From Catelliglobosispora koreensis DSM 44566 (GTDB lineage Bacteria > Actinomycetota > Actinomycetes > Mycobacteriales > Micromonosporaceae), in the NCBI RefSeq assembly GCF_000379685.1, contig NZ_KB903249.1, positions 1 through 64,000 of the forward strand: DNA of 64,000 bases. Reading direction: 5' to 3'. The translations under genes and the position numbers were made by a program. This document shows positions 48,208 to 56,266 of this stretch, piece after piece (the stretch's first letter is position 1; every line of letters begins with the position of its first letter). The notes under the pieces are model-generated. The model searched no databases. It was not told the DNA's origin and worked only from the letters and a program-made list of their open reading frames with translations.

Positions 48208-49720
48208 GGTTCCTGTGCTCGTCCTGTGAGGGCAGGCGGACCGTGAAGACTGTCCTACCCGGACGGCTGTCAACGCTGACTGTCCCGTGATGCGCGGCGA
48301 CCACAGCCGACACGATCGCTAGCCCGAGCCCTGTGCTGCCAGCGGCTCGCGAGCGCGACGAGTCGCCCCGGGTGAACCGCTCGAAGATCTCGGGCTGCAG
48401 CTCTGGCGGAATCCCGGGCCCGTTGTCAGCGATGGTGACGACGGCGTTAGTACCCTCAAGGGAAAGGGCGACAGAGACGGTCGTCCCTTGTGGAGTGTGG
48501 GTGCGCGCATTGGCGAGCAAGTTCGCGAACACCTGATGCAGGCGTGCGTCGTCACCGGTCACGCTCACGGGATCGGCGGGCAGATCCAGACTCCACCGGT
48601 GATGCGGCCCAGCGATTTGCGCGTCGCTGATGACATCGACGATGAGCCGTGACAGGTCCACCGCACCGTCGGCTAGCGGGCGTCCTTCGTCGAGGCGGGC
48701 CAGGAGCAACAGGTCTTCCACGAGCGTGGTCATCCGGGCTGACTCTGACTCGACACGGCTGATGGCGTGCGCCACGTCGGGTGGCACCTGGTCCTTGCTG
48801 CGCCGGGTCAACTCGGCGTAGCCACGGATAGCGGCTAACGGAGTACGCAATTCATGGCTGGCATCGGCGACGAAATGCCGGACCCTGGTCTCGCTCGCCT
48901 GGCGAGCGGCAAGAGCCGCGGCGACGTGTTCGAGCAAGCGGTTGAGCGCGGAACCCACCTTGCCGACTTCGGTCTTAGGATCGGTGTAAGCCTCCGGCAC
49001 CCGCTCTGACAAGGCAACCGTGCCCCGGTCAAGCTCCAATTCGGACACTCGCGTCGCCGTCGCGGCCACGCGGTCCAACGGGCGCAGGGTCCGCCGCACC
49101 ACGATCGTGCCCAGCAGCGCCGCGGCGCCGATGCCGATTACGGAAACCAGCGTGACCACACCGGCCAGCCGCCAGATGGTCTCGTTCACTCCGTCGAGCG
49201 GGAGCCCGGCTACAACGGTGTCGCCGTTGGAGAGCTTCGTCGCGGCCACGCGGTACTCACCCAAGCCGGGAATGTCCAAAGTGGAGGGTTTGCTGTTCGC
49301 GGGGACCGATGCCAGCGGCTCGGCTTGATTGGCGGGAAGCCGTTCCGGGTAGCCATGCGCGGCCACCACGATGTCGGCCACGACATTGCCATTGCGGATA
49401 AGCGCGCCTACCGTCTGGTCCGGAATCCCGGGCGCTGTAAGGAAGTTGGGTCCGTGCGGGGGAGCGCCTTCAATAGAATCACCAGTTGGTACGCAGCCCT
49501 GCCCGCCCTGGCCACCTTGCTTGCTGGGCGCGTTTCCTTCGTTCTTCTTGGTGCGCACCAGAATGTCGCTGAGCTGAGTGTCGAGCCGGTCGGCGAGGAA
49601 ACGCTCAAGCGCGACCGTGGTCAGCACTCCCACGATCGCGCTGGTGAGCACCAGCAACCCGGCGAAGATGGCGATCAGCCGGGTGCGTAACGGCCAGCTA
49701 CTCCGTCGGTTTGAGGACAT
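48200..49720 (-). CDS. OmpR-type sensor histidine kinase
   Basis: A 506-residue kinase. N-terminal helix (about 12-33), an extracytoplasmic sensor of about 130 residues rich in Gly and Asn, second helix (about 178-198), HAMP with RPLDRVAATATRVSELE, HisKA FVADASHELRTPLAAIRGYAEL, and HATPase with NLLANARTHTP, DNGPGIPPE and GSTGLGLAIVSAVV. ATG 49720 overlaps the upstream regulator gene by 23 bp, so they are translated together. Stimulus unknown. Confidence 0.93.
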   Translation of the reverse strand: MSSNRRSSWPLRTRLIAIFAGLLVLTSAIVGVLTTVALERFLADRLDTQLSDILVRTKKNEGNAPSKQGGQGGQGCVPTGDSIEGAPPHGPNFLTAPGIPDQTVGALIRNGNVVADIVVAAHGYPERLPANQAEPLASVPANSKPSTLDIPGLGEYRVAATKLSNGDTVVAGLPLDGVNETIWRLAGVVTLVSVIGIGAAALLGTIVVRRTLRPLDRVAATATRVSELELDRGTVALSERVPEAYTDPKTEVGKVGSALNRLLEHVAAALAARQASETRVRHFVADASHELRTPLAAIRGYAELTRRSKDQVPPDVAHAISRVESESARMTTLVEDLLLLARLDEGRPLADGAVDLSRLIVDVISDAQIAGPHHRWSLDLPADPVSVTGDDARLHQVFANLLANARTHTPQGTTVSVALSLEGTNAVVTIADNGPGIPPELQPEIFERFTRGDSSRSRAAGSTGLGLAIVSAVVAAHHGTVSVDSRPGRTVFTVRLPSQDEHRNLS

Positions 49721-50423
49721 AACCCGCGCCCCGCATCGTGTGAATCATCGGTGGACGGCCCGCGTCGACTTTCTTGCGCAGGTAAGAGATGTAGAGCTCA
49801 ACGACGTTGGCCTGGCCGCCGAAGTCGTAATTCCAGACGCGGTCGAGAATCTGGGCCTTGGATAGCACGCGGCGAGGATTGCGCATCAGATAGCGCAGCA
49901 GCTCGAACTCCGTCGCGGTCAGAATCACTGGTTCGCCACCGCGGTAAACCTCACGGCTGTCTTCATCAAGCGTGAGATCACCGACCGTCAGCACGGCGCT
50001 TTCCTTCGCCGTGACCATGGTTGAGCGCCGCAGCAGCGCCCGAAGACGCGCGACCACCTCTTCAAGACTGAACGGCTTGGTGACGTAGTCGTCGCCGCCG
50101 GCGGTCAGCCCATTGACGCGGTCCTCGACGGCATCTCGTGCGGTCAGGAAGAGCACCGGGATCGCCGGGTCGTGCGCTCGCATCCGGCGCATCACCTCAA
50201 GGCCATCGATGTCGGGCAGCATCATGTCGAGCACCACCGCGTCCGGGCGGAACTCGCGGGCCACCCGCACCGCGCTCGTTCCATCGCCAGCCGTGCTGAC
50301 CGTCCAGCCTTCATAGCGCAACGCCATGGCGAGCAGCTCTGACAGCGTGCTCTCGTCATCCACGACCAGCAAGCGCGGGGGTTCGCCATCCGGGCGGCGC
50401 AGGTCGGCATCGATACGGCCCAT
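49698..50423 (-). CDS. OmpR/PhoB-type response regulator
   Basis: About 241 residues: receiver domain with phospho-acceptor Asp in AVVLDMMLPDIDG and switch Lys in YVTKPFS, followed by a winged-helix Trans_reg_C domain with RVLSKAQILDRVWNYDF and VVELYISYLRKKVDAG, ending in MRGAGYVLKPTE. Precedes and overlaps its kinase. ATG 50423 preferred; ATG 50435 possible. Confidence 0.93.
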   Translation of the reverse strand: MGRIDADLRRPDGEPPRLLVVDDESTLSELLAMALRYEGWTVSTAGDGTSAVRVAREFRPDAVVLDMMLPDIDGLEVMRRMRAHDPAIPVLFLTARDAVEDRVNGLTAGGDDYVTKPFSLEEVVARLRALLRRSTMVTAKESAVLTVGDLTLDEDSREVYRGGEPVILTATEFELLRYLMRNPRRVLSKAQILDRVWNYDFGGQANVVELYISYLRKKVDAGRPPMIHTMRGAGYVLKPTE

Positions 50424-50552
50424 GCCTGACAGCATGCACCCAGGTGCTATGCCGATGTTGTGGGTTTCCTATGACTAACCTGTGAGCGGGCCAGACCAGT
50501 GAGCGCGAATTGGCCCTCGAAGGCTAGCTCAGGACGTGACAGGGTCGGTCGC

Positions 50553-51365
50553 ATGGAGATCTTGCGGTACACGGCGTTTAGCGATCATCCCGAGGGCGGA
50601 AACCCTGCCGGGGTCGTGCTCGACGCGACCGGCCTGAGCGATGGCGACATGCTGAGCATCGCCGCCGAGGTCGGGTACTCCGAGACCGCGTTCCTGTTCC
50701 CCAATGGCGACGTGCGCTACTTCAGCCCGAAGGCGGAAGTGCCGTTCTGTGGTCACGCGACGATCGCCCTCGCTGCCGCTCACGCTGAGCGATTTGGTGC
50801 CGGTGAACTGGTGCTGAACACTTCCGTAGGCCCTGTCCCGGTAACGACAGCGGTCGATTCCGCCGTCGCGACCGCGACGTTGACGAGCGTGGAGCCGAAG
50901 CTGGAACCGTTGGATCCTGCTGAGGTGCTCGCCGCGCTCGGCTGGGCGGTCAGTGACCTGGACCCATCGCTGCCGCCACGGGTGGCTTTCGCTGGCGCTT
51001 GGCATCCGGTTATCGCTGCCGGTTCACGTGACCGGCTGGCTCGCCTGGACTACGACTTCGACCAGCTAGCCGGGCTGATGCACCGTCGTGAGTGGACAAC
51101 CGTGAGCTTGATATGGCGCGAGTCGCCGCTGGTCTTCCACGCCCGCAATCCGTTTCCGCCCGGTGGCGTGGTCGAGGACCCGGCCACCGGCGCCGCCGCC
51201 GCTGCGCTGGGCGGCTACCTGCGTACGCTCTCGCTGGTCGAGACACCCACGACGGTGACTATCCACCAAGGTCACGACATGGGCAGGCCCAGCCTGATCT
51301 CCGTGGACATCGGACCGTCAGGCGGCATCAAGGTCACCGGACAATCCGTCTTGCTAACACTATGA
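50553..51365 (+). CDS. PhzF-family isomerase/epimerase-like protein
   Basis: A 270-residue PhzF-fold protein of two similar lobes. GNPAGVVLDATGL at the N terminus, EVGYSETAFLF with the catalytic Glu, FCGHATIALA with the active-site Asp/His region and VVEDPATGAAAAALGGYL in the second lobe are complete. Relatives isomerise phenazine precursors or epimerise amino-acid derivatives; activity unknown. ATG 50553 is chosen; GTG 50499 in frame could extend it, and TAACCT at 50476-50481 may be its -10. Confidence 0.9.
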   Translation: MEILRYTAFSDHPEGGNPAGVVLDATGLSDGDMLSIAAEVGYSETAFLFPNGDVRYFSPKAEVPFCGHATIALAAAHAERFGAGELVLNTSVGPVPVTTAVDSAVATATLTSVEPKLEPLDPAEVLAALGWAVSDLDPSLPPRVAFAGAWHPVIAAGSRDRLARLDYDFDQLAGLMHRREWTTVSLIWRESPLVFHARNPFPPGGVVEDPATGAAAAALGGYLRTLSLVETPTTVTIHQGHDMGRPSLISVDIGPSGGIKVTGQSVLLTL

Positions 51366-51366
51366 T
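51361..51366 (+). promoter_or_regulatory. -10 box TATGAT, leaderless start for 51373
   Basis: TATGAT, 6 nt (CGGCGG), GTG 51373. Contains the PhzF stop codon. Confidence 0.5.
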
Positions 51367-51372
51367 CGGCGG

Positions 51373-52014
51373 GTGACCTATACCGGTGCCGCCCCAGGCG
51401 TCCGTGAACTCGGCGCTCTGACCATCAGCAAAGTCTCCGTCGGGCCGATGGACAACAACGCCTATCTGTTGCTGTGCCGGGAAACCGGTGCCCAGCTGCT
51501 CATCGACGCGGCCAACGAGCCGGAGCGGCTGCTAGCCCTCGCCGAAGGCCGCCTGAGCGCCGTCGTGACCACACACCGGCACCAGGACCACTGGGCCGGT
51601 GCGCTGGAAGAAGTCGTCGCCGCGACCGGTGCGGTCACTTACGCTGGCCGTCTTGACGCCCCCGAAATCGCTGTGCCGACGCAGGTCCTCGTCGACGACG
51701 GTGACACCGTCTCCTTTGGAGCGATCGAACTCCAGGCGATCCACTTAAGTGGACACACCGAGGGCAGCATCTCCTTGCTGTACAACGACCCTGACGGTCA
51801 CCCACACCTGTTCACGGGCGATTGCCTCTTCCCTGGCGGCATCGGCGGCACGTGGGGTGACCCGGCAGCGTTCACGTCCCTGTTCGAAGGCGTGGAGACG
51901 AAAATATTCGGCCGCCTCCCAGACGAGACGTGGGTCTATCCCGGACACGGCAAGGACACCACCCTCGGCGCGGAACGCCCCTCCCTGCCCGAGTGGCGCG
52001 CCCGCGGCTGGTAG
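51373..52014 (+). CDS. Metallo-beta-lactamase-fold hydrolase (glyoxalase II-like)
   Basis: A 213-residue MBL-fold enzyme. The metal motif THRHQDHWAG fits HxHxDH with Gln in place of the second middle residue (H-R-H-Q-D-H); further ligands are in LSGHTEGS, FTGDCLFPGG and YPGHGKDT, as in glyoxalase II-type hydrolases. May hydrolyse a thioester such as an S-acyl-mycothiol. GTG start by promoter spacing. Confidence 0.9.
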   Translation: MTYTGAAPGVRELGALTISKVSVGPMDNNAYLLLCRETGAQLLIDAANEPERLLALAEGRLSAVVTTHRHQDHWAGALEEVVAATGAVTYAGRLDAPEIAVPTQVLVDDGDTVSFGAIELQAIHLSGHTEGSISLLYNDPDGHPHLFTGDCLFPGGIGGTWGDPAAFTSLFEGVETKIFGRLPDETWVYPGHGKDTTLGAERPSLPEWRARGW

Positions 52015-52106
52015 ACGAAGCCGAACCCGTTGCGGTAAGCCATTCGACCCCCATCGGTGGGGGTCCTTGGTGATAGCCTGTGCCCTTGCCGTCACGGGGA
52101 GGGTAA

Positions 52107-52481
52107 ATGCTTCAGCTATTCCTAGGTATGCTGCTCGTCGCGTACATCGTCCGGCTAATTGTCGTCTTGTCGCGAGGGGTCACCGGTTCTCGGATGGCGA
52201 TCACAGGACTGGTCATTCAGCTCCTGGGCGCCATCGCTTTCGTCCCCTTCATTCTGATGCTGTCGCTGATTCTCGTGGTGCCCAGCCGCGTGATGTGGCT
52301 ATCGCTGCTGCCTGGGTCGGCACTCACGATAATCGGCGTGATCCTTTGGGCCATGGGCCGCCGGGGCGAACGCGAACCGTTCCTGCCGAGGCCAACGCTA
52401 GAGCAGCAACGGGCGATCGACGATGACATGTGGGGCTGGGAGCCGAATGCCGAAAAATTCCATAAGCCCGAAGGATCATAA
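52107..52481 (+). CDS. Small membrane protein of unknown function
   Basis: A 124-residue protein with three hydrophobic segments (about 2-20, 30-58, 65-86) and a charged C-terminal tail (DDDMWGWEPNAEKFHKPEG). ATG 52107 follows GGGGAGGG (52096-52103), a strong ribosome site, unlike most first genes here. Family not recognised. Confidence 0.7.
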   Translation: MLQLFLGMLLVAYIVRLIVVLSRGVTGSRMAITGLVIQLLGAIAFVPFILMLSLILVVPSRVMWLSLLPGSALTIIGVILWAMGRRGEREPFLPRPTLEQQRAIDDDMWGWEPNAEKFHKPEGS

Positions 52482-52574
52482 GCAGCCTGAAGCCAGATCA
52501 TGGGCAGGTTTGGCAATTGCTAGGGGAATGCAAATCTGTCATGACCGCTCTAGTTGCAGATTGACTCATTGACA

Positions 52575-52580
52575 TACATT
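52575..52580 (+). promoter_or_regulatory. -10 box TACATT, leaderless start for 52587
   Basis: TACATT, 6 nt (GCCTTC), ATG 52587. Confidence 0.5.
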
Positions 52581-52586
52581 GCCTTC

Positions 52587-52940
52587 ATGAAGCGTACTTC
52601 GCGTATCCTCGCACGGCTCGCAGCCGTCGCCTTCCTCGCCTCAGCCGGAGTCGCCACCGCGGCTCCAGCTCAGGCCGCTTCCCTATCCGTCTGGCTCGGG
52701 TGCGAGTCGCTCGGCCGCTACTCGGTGTTCTGCGAGCGCACCATCAGTGGCGGTGTAGCCCCGTTCACCACCAAGTGGTACTACAACAACACCCACTTCC
52801 CCTCGCAGGACAACAAGGCCTACACCAGCTGGGGTTGTACCGTGGGATATCCCAACGTATACAAGGTCGTCGTCACTGACGCCACCGGTGCCAGTGTTCC
52901 CGTCAGCCGCAACGTCATCTGCCGCAGCGGATTGCCGTGA
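52587..52940 (+). CDS. Small secreted protein with Ig/PKD-like core
   Basis: A 117-residue protein with a clear Sec signal peptide (MKRTSRILARLAAVAFLAS, cleavage after APAQA near residue 31). The mature 86 residues hold four cysteines, likely two disulfides (WLGCESL, VFCER, WGCTV, VICRS), and a strand pattern (GGVAPFTTKWYY, YKVVVTDATG) like a PKD/Ig-type fold. Small actinomycete proteins of this shape are common; function unknown. Confidence 0.75.
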   Translation: MKRTSRILARLAAVAFLASAGVATAAPAQAASLSVWLGCESLGRYSVFCERTISGGVAPFTTKWYYNNTHFPSQDNKAYTSWGCTVGYPNVYKVVVTDATGASVPVSRNVICRSGLP

Positions 52941-52962
52941 TGAACATACAAAACTGACCAAG

Positions 52963-52995
52963 CGTGGCCCAGCCGTCACCGGCCGGGGCCACGCC
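52963..52995. terminator. Hairpin after the small secreted protein
   Basis: GCGTGGCCC (52963-52971) pairs with GGGCCACGC (52987-52995) around a 15-nt loop. No U-tract. Lies 22 bp after the stop of the secreted-protein gene. The remaining 150 bp to the exonuclease gene end hold nothing I recognise. Confidence 0.6.
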
Positions 52996-53144
52996 TGTCG
53001 GCGCGAATATTTGCGTAACGGTTACCAGCGTGGGAATCCTTGGTCATGCCAGCCGGACCGAATCGCTTGCTAGCAAACACCTTTGCCTGACACCGTGGCC
53101 CGAAAGCGACGGCGGTGCTCAATGACCTGCGGCGCCTGTCACTC

Positions 53145-54368
53145 TTAGCCTCCTGGCAATGCGGAAAGCATTTCGGTGAATGCGCGCGGATGAACGATGG
53201 GGATTCCGTACTTCGCGGCTTTCTGAGATTTGCCTGACATCGTGTCTGGGTCTGCGGCTACAAGCATCCGGGTTTTCTTCGTGACCCCGCTGCCGACGCG
53301 AAGTCCGGCACGAGTGGCTCTAGCCTCCCATACCTCACGTGGGTCGCCCATGTCGCCGGTGAAAACGACAATGTCTCCAGCGCACAGATGTATAGTCCCC
53401 GCAAGCCTTGTCGACGCGCCCGCGACCAGTGCGACTGCGTGTTTCGCGGTACGGAGGGCTTGGTCAACGGAGCCATGCAGGCCAAGCAACGTCGCAACGG
53501 CCTCTAAGTCGCTCACCTCAGCGGCGGTTAACACGCCGTCAGACATAGCGACGGTTGCTAGCGCCTGAAGATAATCCCGGTGCAGCTCAAGGACATCTTC
53601 CTTGCTGAGGTTGAGACTGTTCGCGACAGCGACCAGGGCGTCGGCCTCCGTAGCGGAGACATAACGGTCGAGCAACGCGCGATCGAGCACATCCAGGTAG
53701 GCATCTGTGTCCTGGTTGGACGTGCGGGGGAGGCGCTCGACAAGACGGGACAGAAAGTGGCTCTCAACGTGGCCTTCAGCACGCCGAAGTACAGGGGAAA
53801 AAGCGACTGCGGGAAGATTCGGCCAATGCTGGTACGGAGTCACCCAACGCCACGGTGGCGGGGTTCCACCAATCGAAATAAAGTAGGCCAGCAGTTCTGC
53901 TGCGGCGCGCGCATCGTGCGAAGCGGCGTGTGCGTTTGTCAGATCGATTCCGGCTATCGCGCAACAGTCAAGCAAGCCGCGGCCCGATGAGGGAAGGAAT
54001 TGACCTGCAAGGCGCATGGTGCACAGTCCATGGTCTTGAGTCAGTGAGAGTTCGACGCCGAGCCGTCGATACTCGCTAAGCAGGAACTGTGCGTCGAAGG
54101 GGAGGTTGTGCGCGACAAGCACACGTGACCGGAGAAGGTCAGCGACCAAACCCGCCACATGGCTGAAGGTTGGCGCTTGGCGCGCCTCCGCAGCAGATAT
54201 GCCATGAATATGTTGCGGCCCTAGATCTCTTTCAGGGTTGATAAGCGTGCACCACTCGGATTCGATCTCGCCCGAGTCAGCGACATGCACAATCGCGATC
54301 TCAACGATGCGGTCGTGCCACGAGGCCCGCAGTCCGGTAGTTTCGAGATCTATGACTGCGTATGGCAT
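53145..54368 (-). CDS. DEDDh 3'-5' exonuclease with C-terminal BRCT domain
   Basis: A 407-residue protein. Residues 1-165 form a DnaQ-like exonuclease: VIDLETTG (Asp, Glu), HNLPFDAQFLL (Asp) and SHDARAAAELL (His and Asp), the DEDDh set. A middle helical region (about 215-320) has a TerB-like look (LVAVANSLNLSKEDV and AMSDGVLTAAEVSDLEAVATLLG). The C-terminal 90 residues (DIVVFTGDMGDPREVWEARATRAGLRVG, VAADPDTMSGKSQKAAKYGIPIV) are a BRCT domain like that of DNA ligase. Base composition is less GC-biased than its neighbours. ATG 54368 follows GGAGG (54376-54380). Role in DNA repair or defence is possible but unproven. Confidence 0.88.
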   Translation of the reverse strand: MPYAVIDLETTGLRASWHDRIVEIAIVHVADSGEIESEWCTLINPERDLGPQHIHGISAAEARQAPTFSHVAGLVADLLRSRVLVAHNLPFDAQFLLSEYRRLGVELSLTQDHGLCTMRLAGQFLPSSGRGLLDCCAIAGIDLTNAHAASHDARAAAELLAYFISIGGTPPPWRWVTPYQHWPNLPAVAFSPVLRRAEGHVESHFLSRLVERLPRTSNQDTDAYLDVLDRALLDRYVSATEADALVAVANSLNLSKEDVLELHRDYLQALATVAMSDGVLTAAEVSDLEAVATLLGLHGSVDQALRTAKHAVALVAGASTRLAGTIHLCAGDIVVFTGDMGDPREVWEARATRAGLRVGSGVTKKTRMLVAADPDTMSGKSQKAAKYGIPIVHPRAFTEMLSALPGG

Positions 54369-54419
54369 GACTGTCCTCCAGACCGACCACTGATTCTTGA
54401 AGAGCTCCACCATCTCCAA

Positions 54420-54732
54420 TGCATGCCTTCTTATCTATGGGCTGCCCCGGTCGGGCGAGAAGACACTTAGTTAGGTTAGTACGGAAAACAGCTGGCCTCG
54501 CTTGGCGATCATCCGATACACAACGTCCTGAGTGGACAATGTGCGTACGCGTCTGGCTCAAGCTCCACCGAAGACACCATTGTTACTAGCGCTGCCGGAA
54601 TCGAGGAGCCGAGTTGCCGCCCGCGATAGACCTGCCTTTCGCCGGCTTCGGTCATGAGCGCAGAGGCTATGCATGACGGCAAGTCGCGGGATCCATGCAA
54701 GGTGGCGGTGGCGCATGCCGTCTTCATTGGTG
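54420..54732. other. Intergenic region without a recognised gene
   Basis: About 310 bp, lower in GC, between the exonuclease and sigma factor genes. Short open frames translate to nothing recognisable. A TTAGTTAGGTTAG stretch at 54467-54479 resembles only half an iron box. Presumably holds the sigma-operon promoter and the exonuclease 5' leader. Confidence 0.5.
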
Positions 54733-54746
54733 AAGGAGGTGGTGCG

Positions 54747-55274
54747 GTGGATGACGTCAGCAGACGGGAGTTCACGGCGTTTGTCGTGCAGCGCAGCCAT
54801 GTGCTGCTAAGAGCGGCTTATGCGCTGACCGGTGATCAGCATGCGGCGGAGGATCTGTTGCAGAACGCGCTGGCGAAAGCGGCACTGCGCTGGAAGAGCA
54901 TTCGCACCAGCGAAGAGGCTTATGTGCGCAGGGTTCTGTACCGGGATTTCATCTCCGCCTGGAGATGGCGGCGTAGGCGGCCGGAGCAATTGCATGGAGA
55001 TCTGCCCGAGTGGCGTGGGCAAGAAGACCATGCCCTGGCGGTGACGCAGCGGGTCACGTTGTATGACGCGATTGGCAAGCTGCCGCCAAAGCAGCGGGCC
55101 GTGTTGGTGCTGCGGTATCTGGAGGACCTGAGCGAGAAGCAGGTCGCCGAGGTGCTCGGTTGCTCGACGGGGACGGTGGCGAGTCAGGCGTCGCGTGCCC
55201 TGGCCAAGCTGCGCGAGGACCTCATGACGCAAGAAGGGCTGAGCGGGCAGATCAGGGAGGTGCTGACACTATGA
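54747..55274 (+). CDS. SigE-family RNA polymerase sigma factor (ECF type)
   Basis: A 175-residue sigma-70 family protein. Region 2 (FVVQRSHVLLRAAYALTGDQHAAEDLLQNALAKA, WRRRRPE) and region 4 (LPPKQRAVLVLRYLEDLSEKQVAEVLGCSTGTVASQASRALAKLR) match the actinobacterial SigE-family group typified by SCO-type short ECF factors. GTG 54747 follows AAGGAGGT (54733-54740) by 6 nt, one of the strongest ribosome sites in the window. It overlaps the next gene by ATGA, which probably encodes its membrane-bound controller. Confidence 0.92.
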   Translation: MDDVSRREFTAFVVQRSHVLLRAAYALTGDQHAAEDLLQNALAKAALRWKSIRTSEEAYVRRVLYRDFISAWRWRRRRPEQLHGDLPEWRGQEDHALAVTQRVTLYDAIGKLPPKQRAVLVLRYLEDLSEKQVAEVLGCSTGTVASQASRALAKLREDLMTQEGLSGQIREVLTL

Positions 55275-56266
55275 ACCTAGACCAAGGCGTCCGGGAAGCA
55301 TTGCGGCATAAGGCAAATGAAGCACGCCCCGCGGAGCTTGCCGAAGCGGCGCTCAGGCAAGCGAAACGTGTCCAGTCCAGACGGTGGATGGCGATGGGCA
55401 CGGGGCTGCTCGCCCTCGTGCTGACGGCCGCGTTCGGGGTGACGCAGCTGACGGGCAAGCCGGATGCGCCCGCAGTGGAAATTAGCCCTGAGATTCCCGA
55501 TCCGGAGACGGGCAAGCTGCCGTTGGGACTCGGCTGGTACTTAGTGGCTGGGCCGGGCGAAGGTGGTGCTTTCGTGTGGGATCCGCAAGCAGGGAAGTTC
55601 GCCTTCTATCCGCACAGTGCCGTCTGGCAGTCGCCCGTGGGCGGAAGGCTCGCTGTGCACGCGGTGAAAGCCAAGTCGTTCTACATCATGGTTCCATCGG
55701 AGCCCACCTGGGATCTGTTGCGGGGACAGGATATCGCTGACCGGCCGCAGTGGAACGCCAACGGGACAAAGATTCTGTTCGGAGTCAGCACCAGCGAGAC
55801 CGGCACGGCCGAGTACCGGATCGCCGATGTCCAAACCCGGACGGTGACAACGCTTCAGCTCGGCTGTGATCCGCGCTGTAAGCTGGTTTGGCTGCCGGGA
55901 CAGTCCGTTGTGGGGCACCACACCGCAACGGGGATGGACCTGTATTCCGTGTCGGGGCAACCCATGGGATCTGTTGGCTATCAAGCGGTTAGCTCGACGT
56001 CATGGTCGGCCGATGGCTCGCTCGTCGTGGGAAGTGTCAACGGTGAGCCCGCGCTGATTGATGCCGGAACGGGCCAGAAGTTTTGCCGACTGTCTGGGAT
56101 GGACAGTCCGAGCAGACTGGTCTACTGGCGGGAGAACAAGGATTTCATGGCGATGGGCGAGGAACTCGGCTATTACGACACCTCGTGCAAGCTGGTCTTC
56201 TCGACGACCTTGCCATCGCGGTGGATACCCACGGAACAGGATCAGTTCACGCTCGTGAAGGAGTGA
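55271..56266 (+). CDS. Membrane-anchored propeller-like protein, probable partner of the sigma factor
   Basis: A 331-residue protein. An N-terminal cytoplasmic segment of about 40 residues (VREALRHKANEARPAELAEAAL) is followed by one transmembrane helix (about 40-60) and a large extracytoplasmic domain with TolB/WD40-like blades (ADRPQWNANGTKILFGVS, STSWSADGSLVVGSVN). Membrane topology and coupling to an ECF sigma factor suggest an anti-sigma or sensing role, but the usual zinc-binding HxxxCxxC motif is absent. Its last 20 bp overlap the convergent CLC gene. Confidence 0.75.
   Translation: MNLDQGVREALRHKANEARPAELAEAALRQAKRVQSRRWMAMGTGLLALVLTAAFGVTQLTGKPDAPAVEISPEIPDPETGKLPLGLGWYLVAGPGEGGAFVWDPQAGKFAFYPHSAVWQSPVGGRLAVHAVKAKSFYIMVPSEPTWDLLRGQDIADRPQWNANGTKILFGVSTSETGTAEYRIADVQTRTVTTLQLGCDPRCKLVWLPGQSVVGHHTATGMDLYSVSGQPMGSVGYQAVSSTSWSADGSLVVGSVNGEPALIDAGTGQKFCRLSGMDSPSRLVYWRENKDFMAMGEELGYYDTSCKLVFSTTLPSRWIPTEQDQFTLVKE

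Noticed and set aside
54466-54480. TTAGTTAGGTTAG as a second iron box
   Set aside because: Only one half of the 19-bp dyad; right half does not pair, and the adjacent genes are not iron genes.
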